Notes under the pieces: generated by a model
Database searches by the model: none
What the model saw: only the letters and a program-made list of their open reading frames with translations
What the model was told of the DNA's origin: nothing
In this document: one piece after another, positions 35,727 to 46,963 of the stretch
Numbering within the stretch: the first letter of the stretch is position 1
Layout: each line of letters begins with the position of its first letter
NCBI GenBank assembly: GCA_963277665.1
Contig: OY728123.1
Location: 631,592,915 to 631,656,914 of the forward strand
Reading direction: 5' to 3'
DNA: 64,000 nucleotides
From: Viscum album
Lineage: Eukaryota > Streptophyta > Magnoliopsida > Santalales > Viscaceae
Translations under genes and position numbers: made by a program

Positions 35727-36160
35727 CCGTGCATGTGTACATAAAGAATATCGTCTCCACGCCGTGGTGTAATCTGTATTTCCACCACCACCTTACTAGG
35801 ATGGGTATAATGGTGTAAATAATAACAATATATGGTTATTATAACATCATACTGATTCTGAGATATTATATCATCCACTCTAATTCTATTCAATAATTAT
35901 GGGAACGATATCCTCGCTCGTGCGAACGTACGGACTACCGTCTCCACGAACGCGATGAGATTAATTTTGCATAATTAACCATTCAAGTATGATTATAAAG
36001 TATATATATAATAAATAATCAGGAAAGATATTACATAATAATGATACTTTATTTATGTACATATATGTTTCATTTACTTAATTCCATTCAATTCAATAAG
36101 GAAACAAAGACAGCGTTCTTGCGTACGTATGACCTAACATCTCCATGAACGATGTATTTT
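35727..36160. repeat. Three CpG-rich repeat units in D 5' LTR
   Basis: Units at about 35727-35770, 35913-35960 and 36112-36160 (spacing about 190-200) share a core of the type gtacgtacggactacc followed by gtctccacgaacg. They stand out as GC- and CpG-rich islands in AT-rich DNA. The 3' LTR has them at about 42775-42818, 42963-43010 and 43162-43202. Confidence 0.75.
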
Positions 36161-37805
36161 AATCCATTTATCGATCTATAATATATGTATATATATACTG
36201 TATATATATTATATATAAGTCATGGTTTACATTCTGGAATTAAGTAAGTCAGGATATGAGTAATAATATCAAGAACAAAAAATCGAAACACGTACAATAA
36301 ATGAAATGAGTTTACCCAAAACACAGCATTAACATGGAATTTACAAAAGAATGGGTAATATAAAGTCATAAGTGAACCATATATGATATTATAAAAATAA
36401 AAATGATTATTTAATAATTCAATGACATTATTTAAATCAATATAAAAGAGTTTCGGATACATAAGAAGCATATCAGACATAAGTTAAGAGATAATTATTC
36501 CAATTTCGTTCTTATCTGAGATTGTTTATTCGTAAGTATTTACGGGGGTTATGTTTATTATCCACCTCCATGGTTTCAAAAAATGTTTTCATAAAATGTT
36601 TACAATTATTCCATGTATTTTTAAAGCCATTTTTACCCTGTTTTTACTTTTACCACATTGTATGGAAGGAATCCTTCCTTTGTTTACCATAAAAAGGTAC
36701 TTTTTGACTTTTTCGGAAAAAGTGCGAGGAGAATGTTTTTTCAACTTATACAACATGAACAGATTTTTATGGTTTCATAATGCCTTGTTTTTAGGAATAT
36801 CACTCTACATTATTTCTTTATTATTTTAAAAAAAAAATCATTTTCTTCTAAAATTAAATGTCATTTTGTGAAAAGAAAATGATTTTGAAGAAGAAAGGAT
36901 ATTTTCTTCAAATTCATTTCAAGTGTTCTGTCAAAACTATTTCCATATAAGATGACATTATTTAGTATGATTATGTTTTAAGTATAATGTATCTATTATT
37001 TACATGGTTTTATTTCTTCTTATGATGAAATGATATCCATTTGTTTTATATAGATTATGTTTTGATGGGATGATGTTCATGAAACCCGTTTTATTCTTTA
37101 GGTTATAATGAATGATTTATGTTAATTTTGTGGCACAAGTAAGAATAATTTCATTATTAGATGGGTGGGAACTATAGATCCCTCAAATTCATTGGGTAAA
37201 TATTTATATCTCATGAGATAGACATGGATGGAATGGTAAGTTAATCTGGTTCTGTGATACATGAGTTGTACAAGGAGTGAACTCGATTCAAAAAGGGACA
37301 TTGTCCACTAAGATGGTCTTAACAGCAATTCCTTGGATACTATGGAAATAATATCATGTGCTTAATGGTTTTACATAATTACATGTTTTCTTCCCATGAT
37401 ATTTTATCATGATTGATGTTCCATTATGATATATGCCTTACGTACTTCCAAGATTTATGTCTTTGCCCAAGATTTTGATGTTTAGATTTTATGTTCAAGT
37501 TTTTGCATTAAAATGTTTATGGATTGTTTTATATTCTCTATGTTTACCCTTACTGAACATTTGAGCTCACCCTTTTTATGTTTTCTTTTCCCCATGATAT
37601 AAATAAAGGTTTTAGGTTAGAAAACAAAAGGGGAAGATCTTTATGGGAGATTTTTAAGATCTTTCACCATGATTAGAAGATTATGTTCTAAGTTTCCAAA
37701 GACACTAAAATATTATGGTCCTTTGGTGTCTGTTTTTGTTATGTATTAAGTATTCCTCAAATTTAATGTAATGTCCATGTACATAAAGCTATGGGTCTCT
37801 ACAAT

Positions 37806-37817
37806 TTGTATCAGAGG
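37806..37817 (+). other. Element D primer binding site (initiator Met tRNA)
   Basis: ttgtatcagagg starts three bases after the LTR end and matches the initiator-Met primer site at 10 of 12 positions. Confidence 0.85.
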
Positions 37818-38063
37818 AAAGGTTTAGTTAACCTTTGGAAACTAGGATGAGAAAACTTTAGTGAGAACCCTAGAGATATTTATATGGTATCTCTAGGGAC
37901 ATCCCTAAGGTTAAGTATAAGTATAGGTTATAGTCCCAGAATTATGGTAACAATATTAGTATTAACCCTGAGATGTTATATATTGAAGGTACTCCCCCTT
38001 TATTATGTTGTTTTCCTTAGCATGATCTTTTCCTCTCACACTATTCTTTTTGGGTTTTAGACG

Positions 38064-39176
38064 ATGGCTAGAACCCAAAAGAGTCGTGTTGATCAATGTA
38101 ATGTACAATTCAATGATTTTCCTCCTGAACAAACCAATGTTATAGGAGATGGAGTGAAAAATCTTATTTCTATACTTACAGAAGCTATGAATCATTATAG
38201 ACATCCAAATGAGCCGATAAGGGAACAATATTCTATTGAGTCCTTCATGTGGGAACGTCCACCTTCTTTTAGTGGGTCATCTGATCCACTTGTTGCTGAA
38301 CAATGGATCAGTTCCATTGTAAAGATATTTTCCATACTTCGCTGTTCGGAAAATGAAAAATTAATTCTATCTATTTACCATTTAGAAGGTGAATCAGATC
38401 AATGGTGGACTCTAATTAATAATATGAGGCCCCAAGATGAAACTGAATCCATGGAATGGTATGAGTTAAAGAACTTATTTATCAATAAGTACTTCCCTCG
38501 TATTATTAGAACAATGATTGAAAAGGATTTCATTAAGCTTAAGCAATAGGATGGTGAATCTGTTGGAATATATGAAGAGAATTTTACAAGGATTTCAGGG
38601 TATGAATCTGGATTTATCATCCAACCCGAAAGTAAAGTTGATTGATTCTTCAGTGGCTTAAAACCAAGTCTTCTAAGGGAATTAACTATAAGAGACTTCA
38701 GTAGTTATGAAGAAATTGTGCGTTGTGCTATCAAGGTAGAAATGGAAGTTGGTGTTACATATCCATCTCATGGTTTTGACCAGACACGAAGGATGGAGTT
38801 CAAGGAGAAATCTCAGAATAATGGTGAAAATAAGATGAACGTTTCATTATGCTCAAAGTGTGGAAAGAAGCATGGTGGAGATTGCCTTAAAGGGACTAGA
38901 AAATGTTTTAAGTGTGGGAAAAAAGGTCATCAAGTAGCTGAGTGTCGAAGTAATGGAAAAAGGGTTGCTAATGATGTGAATAAAGAAAAGACAGTAGATA
39001 ACGCACCACCAACACTTCAATGTTTCAAGTGCAAGAAAATTGGGAATTATATTAATCAATGTCCTAATCCAAGGGTTAATGATGATCAACATGAGAAACC
39101 ACTTAAGGAAAATGATAAAGGGAAGTCACATGTGATCACTATTTGTGATTTTGAGTATTACAATGATGTTGGGTAA
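38064..39176 (+). pseudogene. Element D gag (two nonsense codons, otherwise one frame)
   Basis: A 371-codon frame from ATG 38064 to the stop at 39174 carries only two internal stops (38547 and near 38641). The Gag core (FMWERPPSFSGSSDPLVAEQW, about residues 60-80) leads to three C-terminal zinc-knuckle motifs: CSKCGKKHGGDC (about 38850), CFKCGKKGHQVAEC (about 38901) and CFKCKKIGNYINQC (about 39021), the last with Asn in the His position. The first two are the chromovirus pattern. It is the only coding region of D. The near-intact state suggests gag was kept under selection until late. Start chosen because the ATG follows a strong splice-acceptor-like sequence. Confidence 0.85.
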
Positions 39177-39785
39177 TTATTAAGTGTTTATGTAATGGGA
39201 TTTCAAAATATTATCATGGAATCTCATTTATGGTATCGTGGAATTTTGGAATAACTATGTATTGGTTTTCAATAATTATATGGTACCGGTAACCATGAAA
39301 ATTGATTGAAATATTTTCGGAAATTAGATTATATGGGCATAATGAAGGGATAAGGAGAAAATAATATGTTTGATATTATTAATGATCTCATGACTGATAT
39401 AAGGACAAAATGAAATCATGGTATGAGTATATAGAATTTTTGGGATTCTGGTATGTGGAAAGAGTTACCTTTTGACAGAATTCATGTTTTCACTAAGGTT
39501 CTATGGTAATTTTTGTTTTAAGAGAATACATGATTAAGGTATTCACATGTTTGTAATGCGATCAACAAGATATATCTTATGATATATGGGGGATAAATGA
39601 TGGTATTCACGTTCTTATTATGTGACCTTTCCAGTAATCATTTTCTTTATACTATGATATTGGACAGATGTATTTTCGATAAGTCTAAAGATTAGAATGT
39701 ATTATGTTGGACATCAGATAGTATTGTTTAAGACTAGAACTTTTTTCGATATTATTTATATAATGTTATAATAGTTTAGTTTGAG

Positions 39786-39908
39786 AAAAAGGACAACCTA
39801 CAGGACGGGTGACAACCCATCGCGTCGGACAAGGCTGTGGGAATCGAACCCACAACCGAAGTGTGACAGGCCTTTATCAACTACCACTAGCCTACAGGAA
39901 GTCCCTGG
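39786..39908 (-). mobile_element. tRNA-derived SINE-like insert in D, antisense
   Basis: Read on the minus strand, a tRNA-like head carries an A-box-like TAGGCTAGTGGTAG (39881-39894) and a perfect B box GGTTCGATTCC (39840-39850). The T-arm stem around the B box pairs perfectly (GTGGG with CCCAC). About 40 more bases follow and end in a short T run. The tail and head align with the second insert at 51344-51472. No clear target duplication is seen. It could instead be a tRNA pseudogene, but the shared non-tRNA tail favours a SINE. Confidence 0.6.
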
Positions 39909-40585
39909 TTAGTAGAAACTTGTTTTATTTTATTAATCCGTATGATATATGAAGTTTAAGTCCATTGTTGGAATCATATATGATTAATCTCACCATCCAC
40001 GGACTTATTTATATTTAATAACTTATGCTAACATTTTTGTGATAGAAATAGATGGGATGACTTATCATTCTATCGCATGATCTACTAACACTTCATGAAT
40101 GAAAAATTCAGCTTCATTTCTTTAAATATAGATGAAGTGGAAATTGTTCATGGAATGACCAATGATGATATTACACTGAAATCAAGTAAGTATTTCTCCT
40201 TATGTAAAAGTTCATCAAAGTTAGAGAAATGATCATGGAAACCAAAAATGTCACCCTAGTACTCTCATATCTGATGAATTAGATGGCACCTTAGATAATC
40301 ACAAATTTATGGCTTTTTGGTTGTTGGATTTTTCATAACCATGTTCTCTACCACTCTCCATCAGAACTAGACGGTTAAATTTCTCTTCCATATCCATATT
40401 TTCACCTATGTTCTGCTATGTGGAAACCCAGTGATTAGTTAATTTGGGTAACTATTACATTTCATAATTTATTTTCTAAAGTTCAGTTTTGGTCATCCTT
40501 TTTACGATGTGGGTTTCTATTAAATAAGCTTTTGGGTAGTAAACCATTTATAACCTCGACGAATTTCGAGGGAGAAATTCATTTT

Positions 40586-40593
40586 AAGGGGGA
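40586..40593 (+). other. Element D polypurine tract
   Basis: aaggggga lies five bases before the 3' LTR start (TGTTACACCCCGAG at 40599). Confidence 0.8.
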
Positions 40594-40598
40594 TAGAA

Positions 40599-43444
40599 TG
40601 TTACACCCCGAGATTTTATGAAAAATATTATTTTAATTTCATTTATTTCTTATATTGTAAGTTACACCAAAATTATCTTCTACTATATGCAATACCGTAT
40701 CTGCTTATATTATACGCAAACACTATTCTTGGCTTTCGTTACACACAATCGCGACCTTCCTCGATAGCGTGTGTAGTACGCAATACTGGGTTTCACTAAA
40801 CAATGATATATTGTTATAATATTGTTATGAACTAGCCATTATGAATAGTATTAACTAAATTTTGAATTTTATAACATTATCTTACACATTTTCTAAAACA
40901 TGGTATGTGAAAAAAAAAATTTCAGGTAAAATAAGTATTTTTTAAAAAATGCAGTTTTTCCGCCTTTTGATGGAGCACCCACAATAAATCTAGTTTTGAC
41001 ATGTTTATAAGTTCAAATTGAAAAAATAAAATTCTTCTTTGGAATCAGGATATAAAAATTTACTTTGGATAAAGTTTTCATATTATTATGATAGCTTTCA
41101 TATTTTAATGAATAGTAAAAACAAGCTATATTTTAATTAAAAATAACTTTTTTCATTGCAATAATTTATATAGTTAAATTATAAATTGAATTTTTTTAAA
41201 GTATAAATAGAATATATTTTTACCATTTAATATGATTTATGTTATTACAATTAATTTTACATTGAATTCATAGGTAAAAACATTACAATCTTTGTAAATG
41301 TTTTAACTTTTAAAACCCATTTTCTTAACAACGGGATTAATTTTAAATTAATTACTGCCACTTCTATGTTTTGAATTTTGAAAAATGGATTCCATGTTTT
41401 AATTTATTGGGTCCAAATTATGTTAGTAGGTTACCTTTTTTTATTTTGTGAATAATAACTATGGTAAATTTTATTTACTGCAGTTAAATGTAAATCAGGT
41501 AATTAAGTGTAAAAATAAGATTATCAAATTACCCTAACACCTGCCAAAATTCTATTGGATGACTAACATTAGACCCATATCACCTAAGGGTCTGATTCGA
41601 TTCATTTTATGGACTTTTGACCATGAAAATAATTTAATTATTATTAAAACCTATGAAAGTGACAACATGTCACTCTCTTAAATCCTATAAGTATAATAAT
41701 ATTAATTTAGTGATAAATTTCATGAAACTTAGAATATTTATATTCTATAGAAATATAATAAAATTATCTATATCATGTGGACTTATTTATAATTTTTAGG
41801 GATTAAATAAGTATCATTAAAGGTTACACAATAGTGATGCTGAAATTATTATATTGATTGAAATATCAAATAAAAAGTTTTAAAAATATTATAATAAATA
41901 TTATATGAACTATTTAATGTGCTCCAATATATTTATAGATAAATATGACATGTTATTAATCTATTAAATCTTTTTTTCAAACATATATTCTATGAGTATT
42001 TTATTTAAATTCAAATAAATTAATACTGTCAAAATTGACACTATTGTTATTTTATAAAAATAACAAAATATAAAATTGTTTAAAAATCACTCAAATATTT
42101 AAAAATTATAAATTAAAAGTTATATGGTCTAAAATTTCATAAATTATCTAATTATGGACAATTAAAAATACATAAGTTATTATTTAAAACAATTTAAAAT
42201 TTAGAATCTTATTAACACAAATAAAATTAAATAGATTAAATAAGGATAAATCAAATTGATAATGTTTAAAATAAATTCCAAAAATGTCTAAATTTTATTG
42301 GTGGATTATCTTACAACCCAATATCATCTAAATTTAATATTTGAGTCATTTTGGATGTTTTTATGTGAGCTTTGAATTTATTATAAATTAATATTTCTTA
42401 TGTTTCCAAAGCTACACCTCTCCTCCCTTAAAAAAGGGAACCTCCTTACTCTTCTCTTTACACAATTTTGAGCCTTAATTATCGGCCATACCCAGACCAT
42501 TTCCCATATAAAAATCCCTAGAAACATTATAGAGGTTATGGTCTCCTCAAAATACTGACTCTAGTGCCTTAGGAGGAATCTTAAAAGAGGTGCGTCGAAG
42601 AAGAGGCAATCTCTTCTACCGATTCTTTGATATTTTCTTTCTTCTTAAACTTCTTCTTCTTTAGTTGTTTCATTATAATGTAATAACACCAGTATAACTA
42701 ATATACTAAAATGTTATTATAAATATTAAAGAACCCAATTTCACCTTCTATCCATCCTACGGAAAACAAAATCACCGTGTGTGTGTACGTACATAATACC
42801 TTCTCCACGCCGTGGTGTAATCTGTTTTTCCACCACCACCTTACTTGGATGGGTATAATGGTATAAATAATAACTATATATGGTTATTATAACATAATAA
42901 AGATTATAATATATTATATTATCCACTATAATTTTATTCAATAATTATGAGAATGATATCATCGCTCGTGCGTACGTATGGACTACTGTCTCCATGAACG
43001 TGATGAGATTCATTTTCAATGATAAACCATTCAAGTATGATTATAATTTATATATGTGATAAATAATCAAGAATGATATTACATAATAATTATAATGGAT
43101 TTATGTACATATATGTTTCATTTACATAATTCCATTCAATTCAATAAGGAAACAAATACAGCATTCATGCGTACGTACGGCCTACCGTCTCCATGAACTG
43201 TGTATTTCATTCCATTTTTCGATCTATAAAAAATATATATATTTATATACTGAATATATATTATATATAAATCATTTATTAAATTATATAATTAATTAAA
43301 TCAGGATACGAATAATAATATCAAGAACAACAAATCAAAATACATACGATAAATAGAACGATTTTACCCAAAACACTGCTTTAACATTGAATTTACAAAA
43401 GAACGGGTAATATAAAGTCATAAGTGAACCATATATGATATCAT
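40599..43444 (+). repeat. Element D 3' LTR, first part
   Basis: It is collinear with the first 2.85 kb of the 5' LTR up to ...atgatatcat, where E begins. The TATA box (ttaaaaaagg) and the donor (AAGAGGCAATC) are altered relative to the 5' copy. The last five bases, atcat (43440-43444), are the left half of E's perfect TSD. Confidence 0.9.
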
Positions 43445-45182
43445 TGATTAGACAATCAAAAAAAAATTTATGATTACATTTTATTGGGATTAAAAGTTCA
43501 TTTTTGATCATATGGGCCTAAGTTAGTACATTTTAATTTTAAACATACACTCTTATCAATTGTGCACTTCATGCCTAATGTACACCAATTTAGGCCCAAT
43601 GACTCATCTGATTTTATTGAATGTAATTATTCATGTTTTAATATTATATTTTTGGAAATTTATCTTCACTTCAGATTTAAATGTTTCTCATTCAGGGAGC
43701 AAGGAAAGATTCATAAAGGATGATGAAGATATTTGGTGATGAAAGGAGACAATTCTGGTGAAGGCAGATTGGACACCAACCCACTGTTGAAGATGTGGGT
43801 CCCACAATACTGAACCAATGAAGCCCAACATTCTTGTGATGATAGAAGATATACATGGGAACAAATCATTCTTCAGGACAAAGTGCTAATTCGGTCTCCA
43901 TGATGGTGATCAAGGTAGCCCAAATGGAAGATCAGAATCTGGGCCAGAATCTGCGGCCCAGAATGTCAGCCCAATGAATATTCCATATCTCCAGAACCAC
44001 AAAGTAAATTGGACTGATATTTTATAGGCTGTTAGAATACATCCTAGTATTCAGTTTGTTCTTCTATGTACCACTCCAAATCGGCCATATAGAAGGACTT
44101 TGAAGCGGATCTGTCAAGTGGATGCAAGCTGGATGCCATCTCGGGTCAAGGGTGGAGAAGTCTACTCTCCACCTACTTTCCACCACCTATGCCTACCCTC
44201 ATTGATTAGGATGACTTGGACTGTTGGATCTCGGCCTAAGGATCAACATTTTCCTATTTAAGGCAGTGGTGGTGAGGAGGAACTCATACCTTCTTTCATG
44301 TAATGTTATTATTCTCAATTTTCGTTGTAATGCTTTCATTTCCCCATGTAAGTTTCTTTTTGTATTTCTAAGTTATTAATCAAATTCCTTCTCTTCTCTT
44401 CTTCCAGTTTCTATACTTAAATCTCTAAAATCACAAAAGAACAGTGATAACTCTGTGTGTTGGTGATATAGTTCACACATAGGTGTGAATTCCATTCACA
44501 CACATGGAGGAGTGCTCGTTATTTCCGCTGTTTTAATCTCTTCAATTCAATTCTTGTAAGCCGTCTTCCGCCCACCATTGATAGAATATAATCAATGGAG
44601 GGATAACCCTTTTATGGGTTGATCTTAGGAAGATTAAAAGGCTGGATTTAATGTTATTTAATGCACGAATTGTTGTTAATTGGTTGAAGAATTCAAGACT
44701 TCCATTCTTCAATTATTTTTGCTCCTCATCTTCACTGTGTTTGAAAAGGCTAAATACAATTACTAAATTGACCATATACCTTGGAGAGATCATGAATCTG
44801 GTTCTCTAAGTGTGTTGATGACTAGTAATTGAGTTTAGTTAGTATCTAACCAGAAAATGATGAAGGTAGTGTTATTTTGAAAAATGGTTTCATCAAGAAT
44901 TAATAAAACCAAAAATTTGTCTAAAGAAATAAAATGCATTCAATCCACCCAAGCATAACCCTAAGATCAACCCATTTCATTATAATTGAACTCAACTAAG
45001 CTTATTAGTCTTCTCCCAAAACACTTAAAAAAAATCCAAGTTGGCCACTTCATAGCCAAAAATCCATCCCTTAGGTTGTGTATCTTAGGTATCTTCCTAG
45101 GTCTCTGTGGAATCGACAACCCAAGCTACACTACAAGGACCGTTCTACCCTTCTTCTCTTGGGTAAATTTGGGCGTGAACCA
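43445..45182 (+). repeat. Element E 5' LTR
   Basis: The LTR is 1738 bp. A TATA-like ctatttaagg is at 44254-44263, with a donor-like AT|GTAAGT at 44348. Both are conserved in the 3' LTR near 53810 and 53902. The short ORF at its 3' end (44986-45213) runs into the primer site and is not a gene. Confidence 0.94.
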
Positions 45183-45187
45183 AATTT

Positions 45188-45205
45188 TGGCACCGTTTCC
45201 GGGGA
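45188..45205 (+). other. Element E primer binding site (tRNA-Asp type)
   Basis: tggcaccgtttccgggga starts five bases after the LTR end and differs at two positions from the complement of the plant tRNA-Asp 3' end. It is characteristic of Athila-type elements. Confidence 0.9.
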
Positions 45206-45310
45206 CCAAGTAAGTTCATTAGATCAAAAAAAACCTTCTTTCCTCACCTCCATTCTTCTACTCTCACCCAAGATCTCTTATCTTGTCCCTTTCTTAATTT
45301 TTTTTGGCGC

Positions 45311-46963
45311 ATGTCTGCCTACACCCGCGATTTCTCTAGCAGACTAGTTAGGGTGGAAAGTCCTAAGATAGGGGAGTCAAGTGCACCTAGGGGATTGTTT
45401 AAATCAGATCCAAATATTATTGAAAGCCCAATGTCAGAACTTAAAACTAGTCCAATGGAGGGTCATCCAGAAAATCAAATTGTAAACCCTGGGGGGAATC
45501 AAATGGGAAACCAAAACCCAGAAGCTCCAAACTTAGGGAATGTGGTTGATCAAAACATGAACGACTACCTCACTCCAGCTTGGACCAATGCCCCCTCATG
45601 CATTAGATGCAATTCCATAGGAGACACCAAATATATATTCAATCCCCATGTCCTAAACCACCTTCCAACCTTTCGTGGGATGGAGTCAGAAATGCCATAC
45701 CTTAATGTCAAAGAGTTCAACGACATTTTTGAAACCATGTGTCCCCCACATCAACTAGAATCTGCTAAGATGAGGCTCTTTCCTTTTTCATTAAAGGATC
45801 GAGATAAAAATTGGCTAAACAACTTGAGACCTGCATCAATCCACTCTTGGGACCAACTGCAAAAAGAATTATACAAATAACACTTCCCTCATCACAAAAC
45901 AATTGCACTTAAAAAGAGCATCCACATCTTTTTTGAAAAAGAGGGAGAGTAATTTTATGAAACATGGGAGAGGTTCAAAGACACCCTAAACATGGTTCCA
46001 CACCATGGGTTTTCCATACCTGAACAAGTGAGAATTTTATATGAAGGGTTGGGTCCCGGTAATAAACAATTCATTGACATGATGTGTAATGGAACTTTTA
46101 TAAACAAGGCCCCAAATGATGCTTACGAGTATCTAGAAAGTCTGGCTGAACAAAACCAAACTTGGGGAACTTCACCTTATTCTGAAAAGCCACAAAGAAC
46201 CACTGGAATTCATACACATAGGGAAGAGGAAAGCCTTAGGGCTAAACTCACAGCACTCTCTAGGAAGGTTGAATAGATAGACCTTAGGAAAGTCCATGAA
46301 ATCCAAAATGTATACCTTGTTTGCACAATTTGTGACAAACATGACCATAAAACAAACAACTGCCCAACCATTCCATCCATTAAGGATGTTCTTCTAGGAG
46401 GACCCCCAGCGGAAGTCAATGCCCTAAACTTTCAAAAGCCCCAATACCAAAACACCTTCAATCTAAGGTACAATGACCACCCAAGCTACTGATGGAAGGA
46501 TAACCAACAACATATCCAACCAAAAGGGAAAAATACTTACCCTCAACAGACCTACCAAACCCATAACCAGTTCCAAACCCAACCTATCCAATACCAACAA
46601 CCACCAGTCCATTTTCAACAAACCGTCCCACCTCAAAAATATTTCCCTAGGATAAACCAACCTACTCAAGCACCCACCCAAACTGTTCCACAAAGCCTAC
46701 TAGAAAAACTGTGCAAACAAATGGAGAGGATGAACTCGGAGGTATCTTCCCTAAAACAAGAACTTCAAACCATCAAAACTAGAAAGGCATCCATGCCTAC
46801 TCAGGCGGTGCCATCCTCAACTTCAAGGGGAGAGTCAGGTTGTGCACAAACAACTCATGAACAACTAAAGGCTGTGACTGTTTTCAGAAGTGGGAAATCA
46901 ATTGAGAAACTGGAACAACTAATTCAGAACCCACCTGAAGATTCAAACATGGATGAAAATTAA
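45311..46963 (+). pseudogene. Element E gag (nonsense-broken)
   Basis: It starts at ATG 45311, the first ATG after the primer site with a long matching frame. The Athila/Tat-style Gag core (LPTFRGMESEMPYLNVKEF, about residues 118-136) is followed by the capsid region (WERFKDTLNMVPHHG near 45968). A CCHC knuckle with all ligands present (C-x2-C-x4-H-x4-C) lies at 46322-46363, and a Gln- and Pro-rich spacer follows. In-frame stops at 45878, 45950, 46274, 46490 and 46961; no frameshift. Gag and pol share one frame, so 46963 is a broken point rather than a real boundary. Confidence 0.85.

Larger units (their letters stand above)
33547..37803 (+). repeat. Element D 5' LTR (giant, 4.26 kb)
   Basis: It begins TGTAACACCCCAAG and ends GGTCTCTACA. 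About 1.8 kb of AT-rich sequence precedes a promoter block at 35352-35390. A splice-donor-like site (35558), three CpG-rich repeats (35727-36160) and a long 3' part follow. It carries no convincing coding sequence. Confidence 0.9.
35558..38060 (+). other. Candidate leader intron of element D
   Basis: The donor-like AAGAG|GTAATC starts at 35558, 177 bases after the TATA box. The acceptor (cacactattctttttgggttttag) is long and pyrimidine-rich and ends at 38060, three bases before the gag ATG at 38064. Splicing would remove the LTR remainder and the primer site. Related LTRs in the right flank keep a donor-like GT at nearly the same distance from their TATA boxes. Inferred only from sequence; an alternative donor is GAG|GTGCGT at about 35541. 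Confidence 0.45.
39177..40598 (+). other. Element D region after gag, no pol
   Basis: In 1.4 kb where pol would begin, I find no protease, RT or integrase motif in any frame. The region is AT-rich and holds one antisense SINE-like insert (39786-39908). Its last bases (cgaatttcgagggagaaattc) resemble the end of chromovirus internal regions just before the polypurine tract, consistent with descent from a full element by deletion of pol. Confidence 0.65.

Noticed and set aside
39786..39908. Functional tRNA gene
   Set aside because: The B box and T arm are good, but the anticodon and acceptor stems do not form a clean tRNA, and a SINE-like tail shared with 51344-51472 follows.
44348..44407. 60-nt intron in the E LTR (GTAAGT to ttccag)
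   Set aside because: Both sites look good, but 60 nt is shorter than usual for plant introns, and it would not reach the gag start. Not called.
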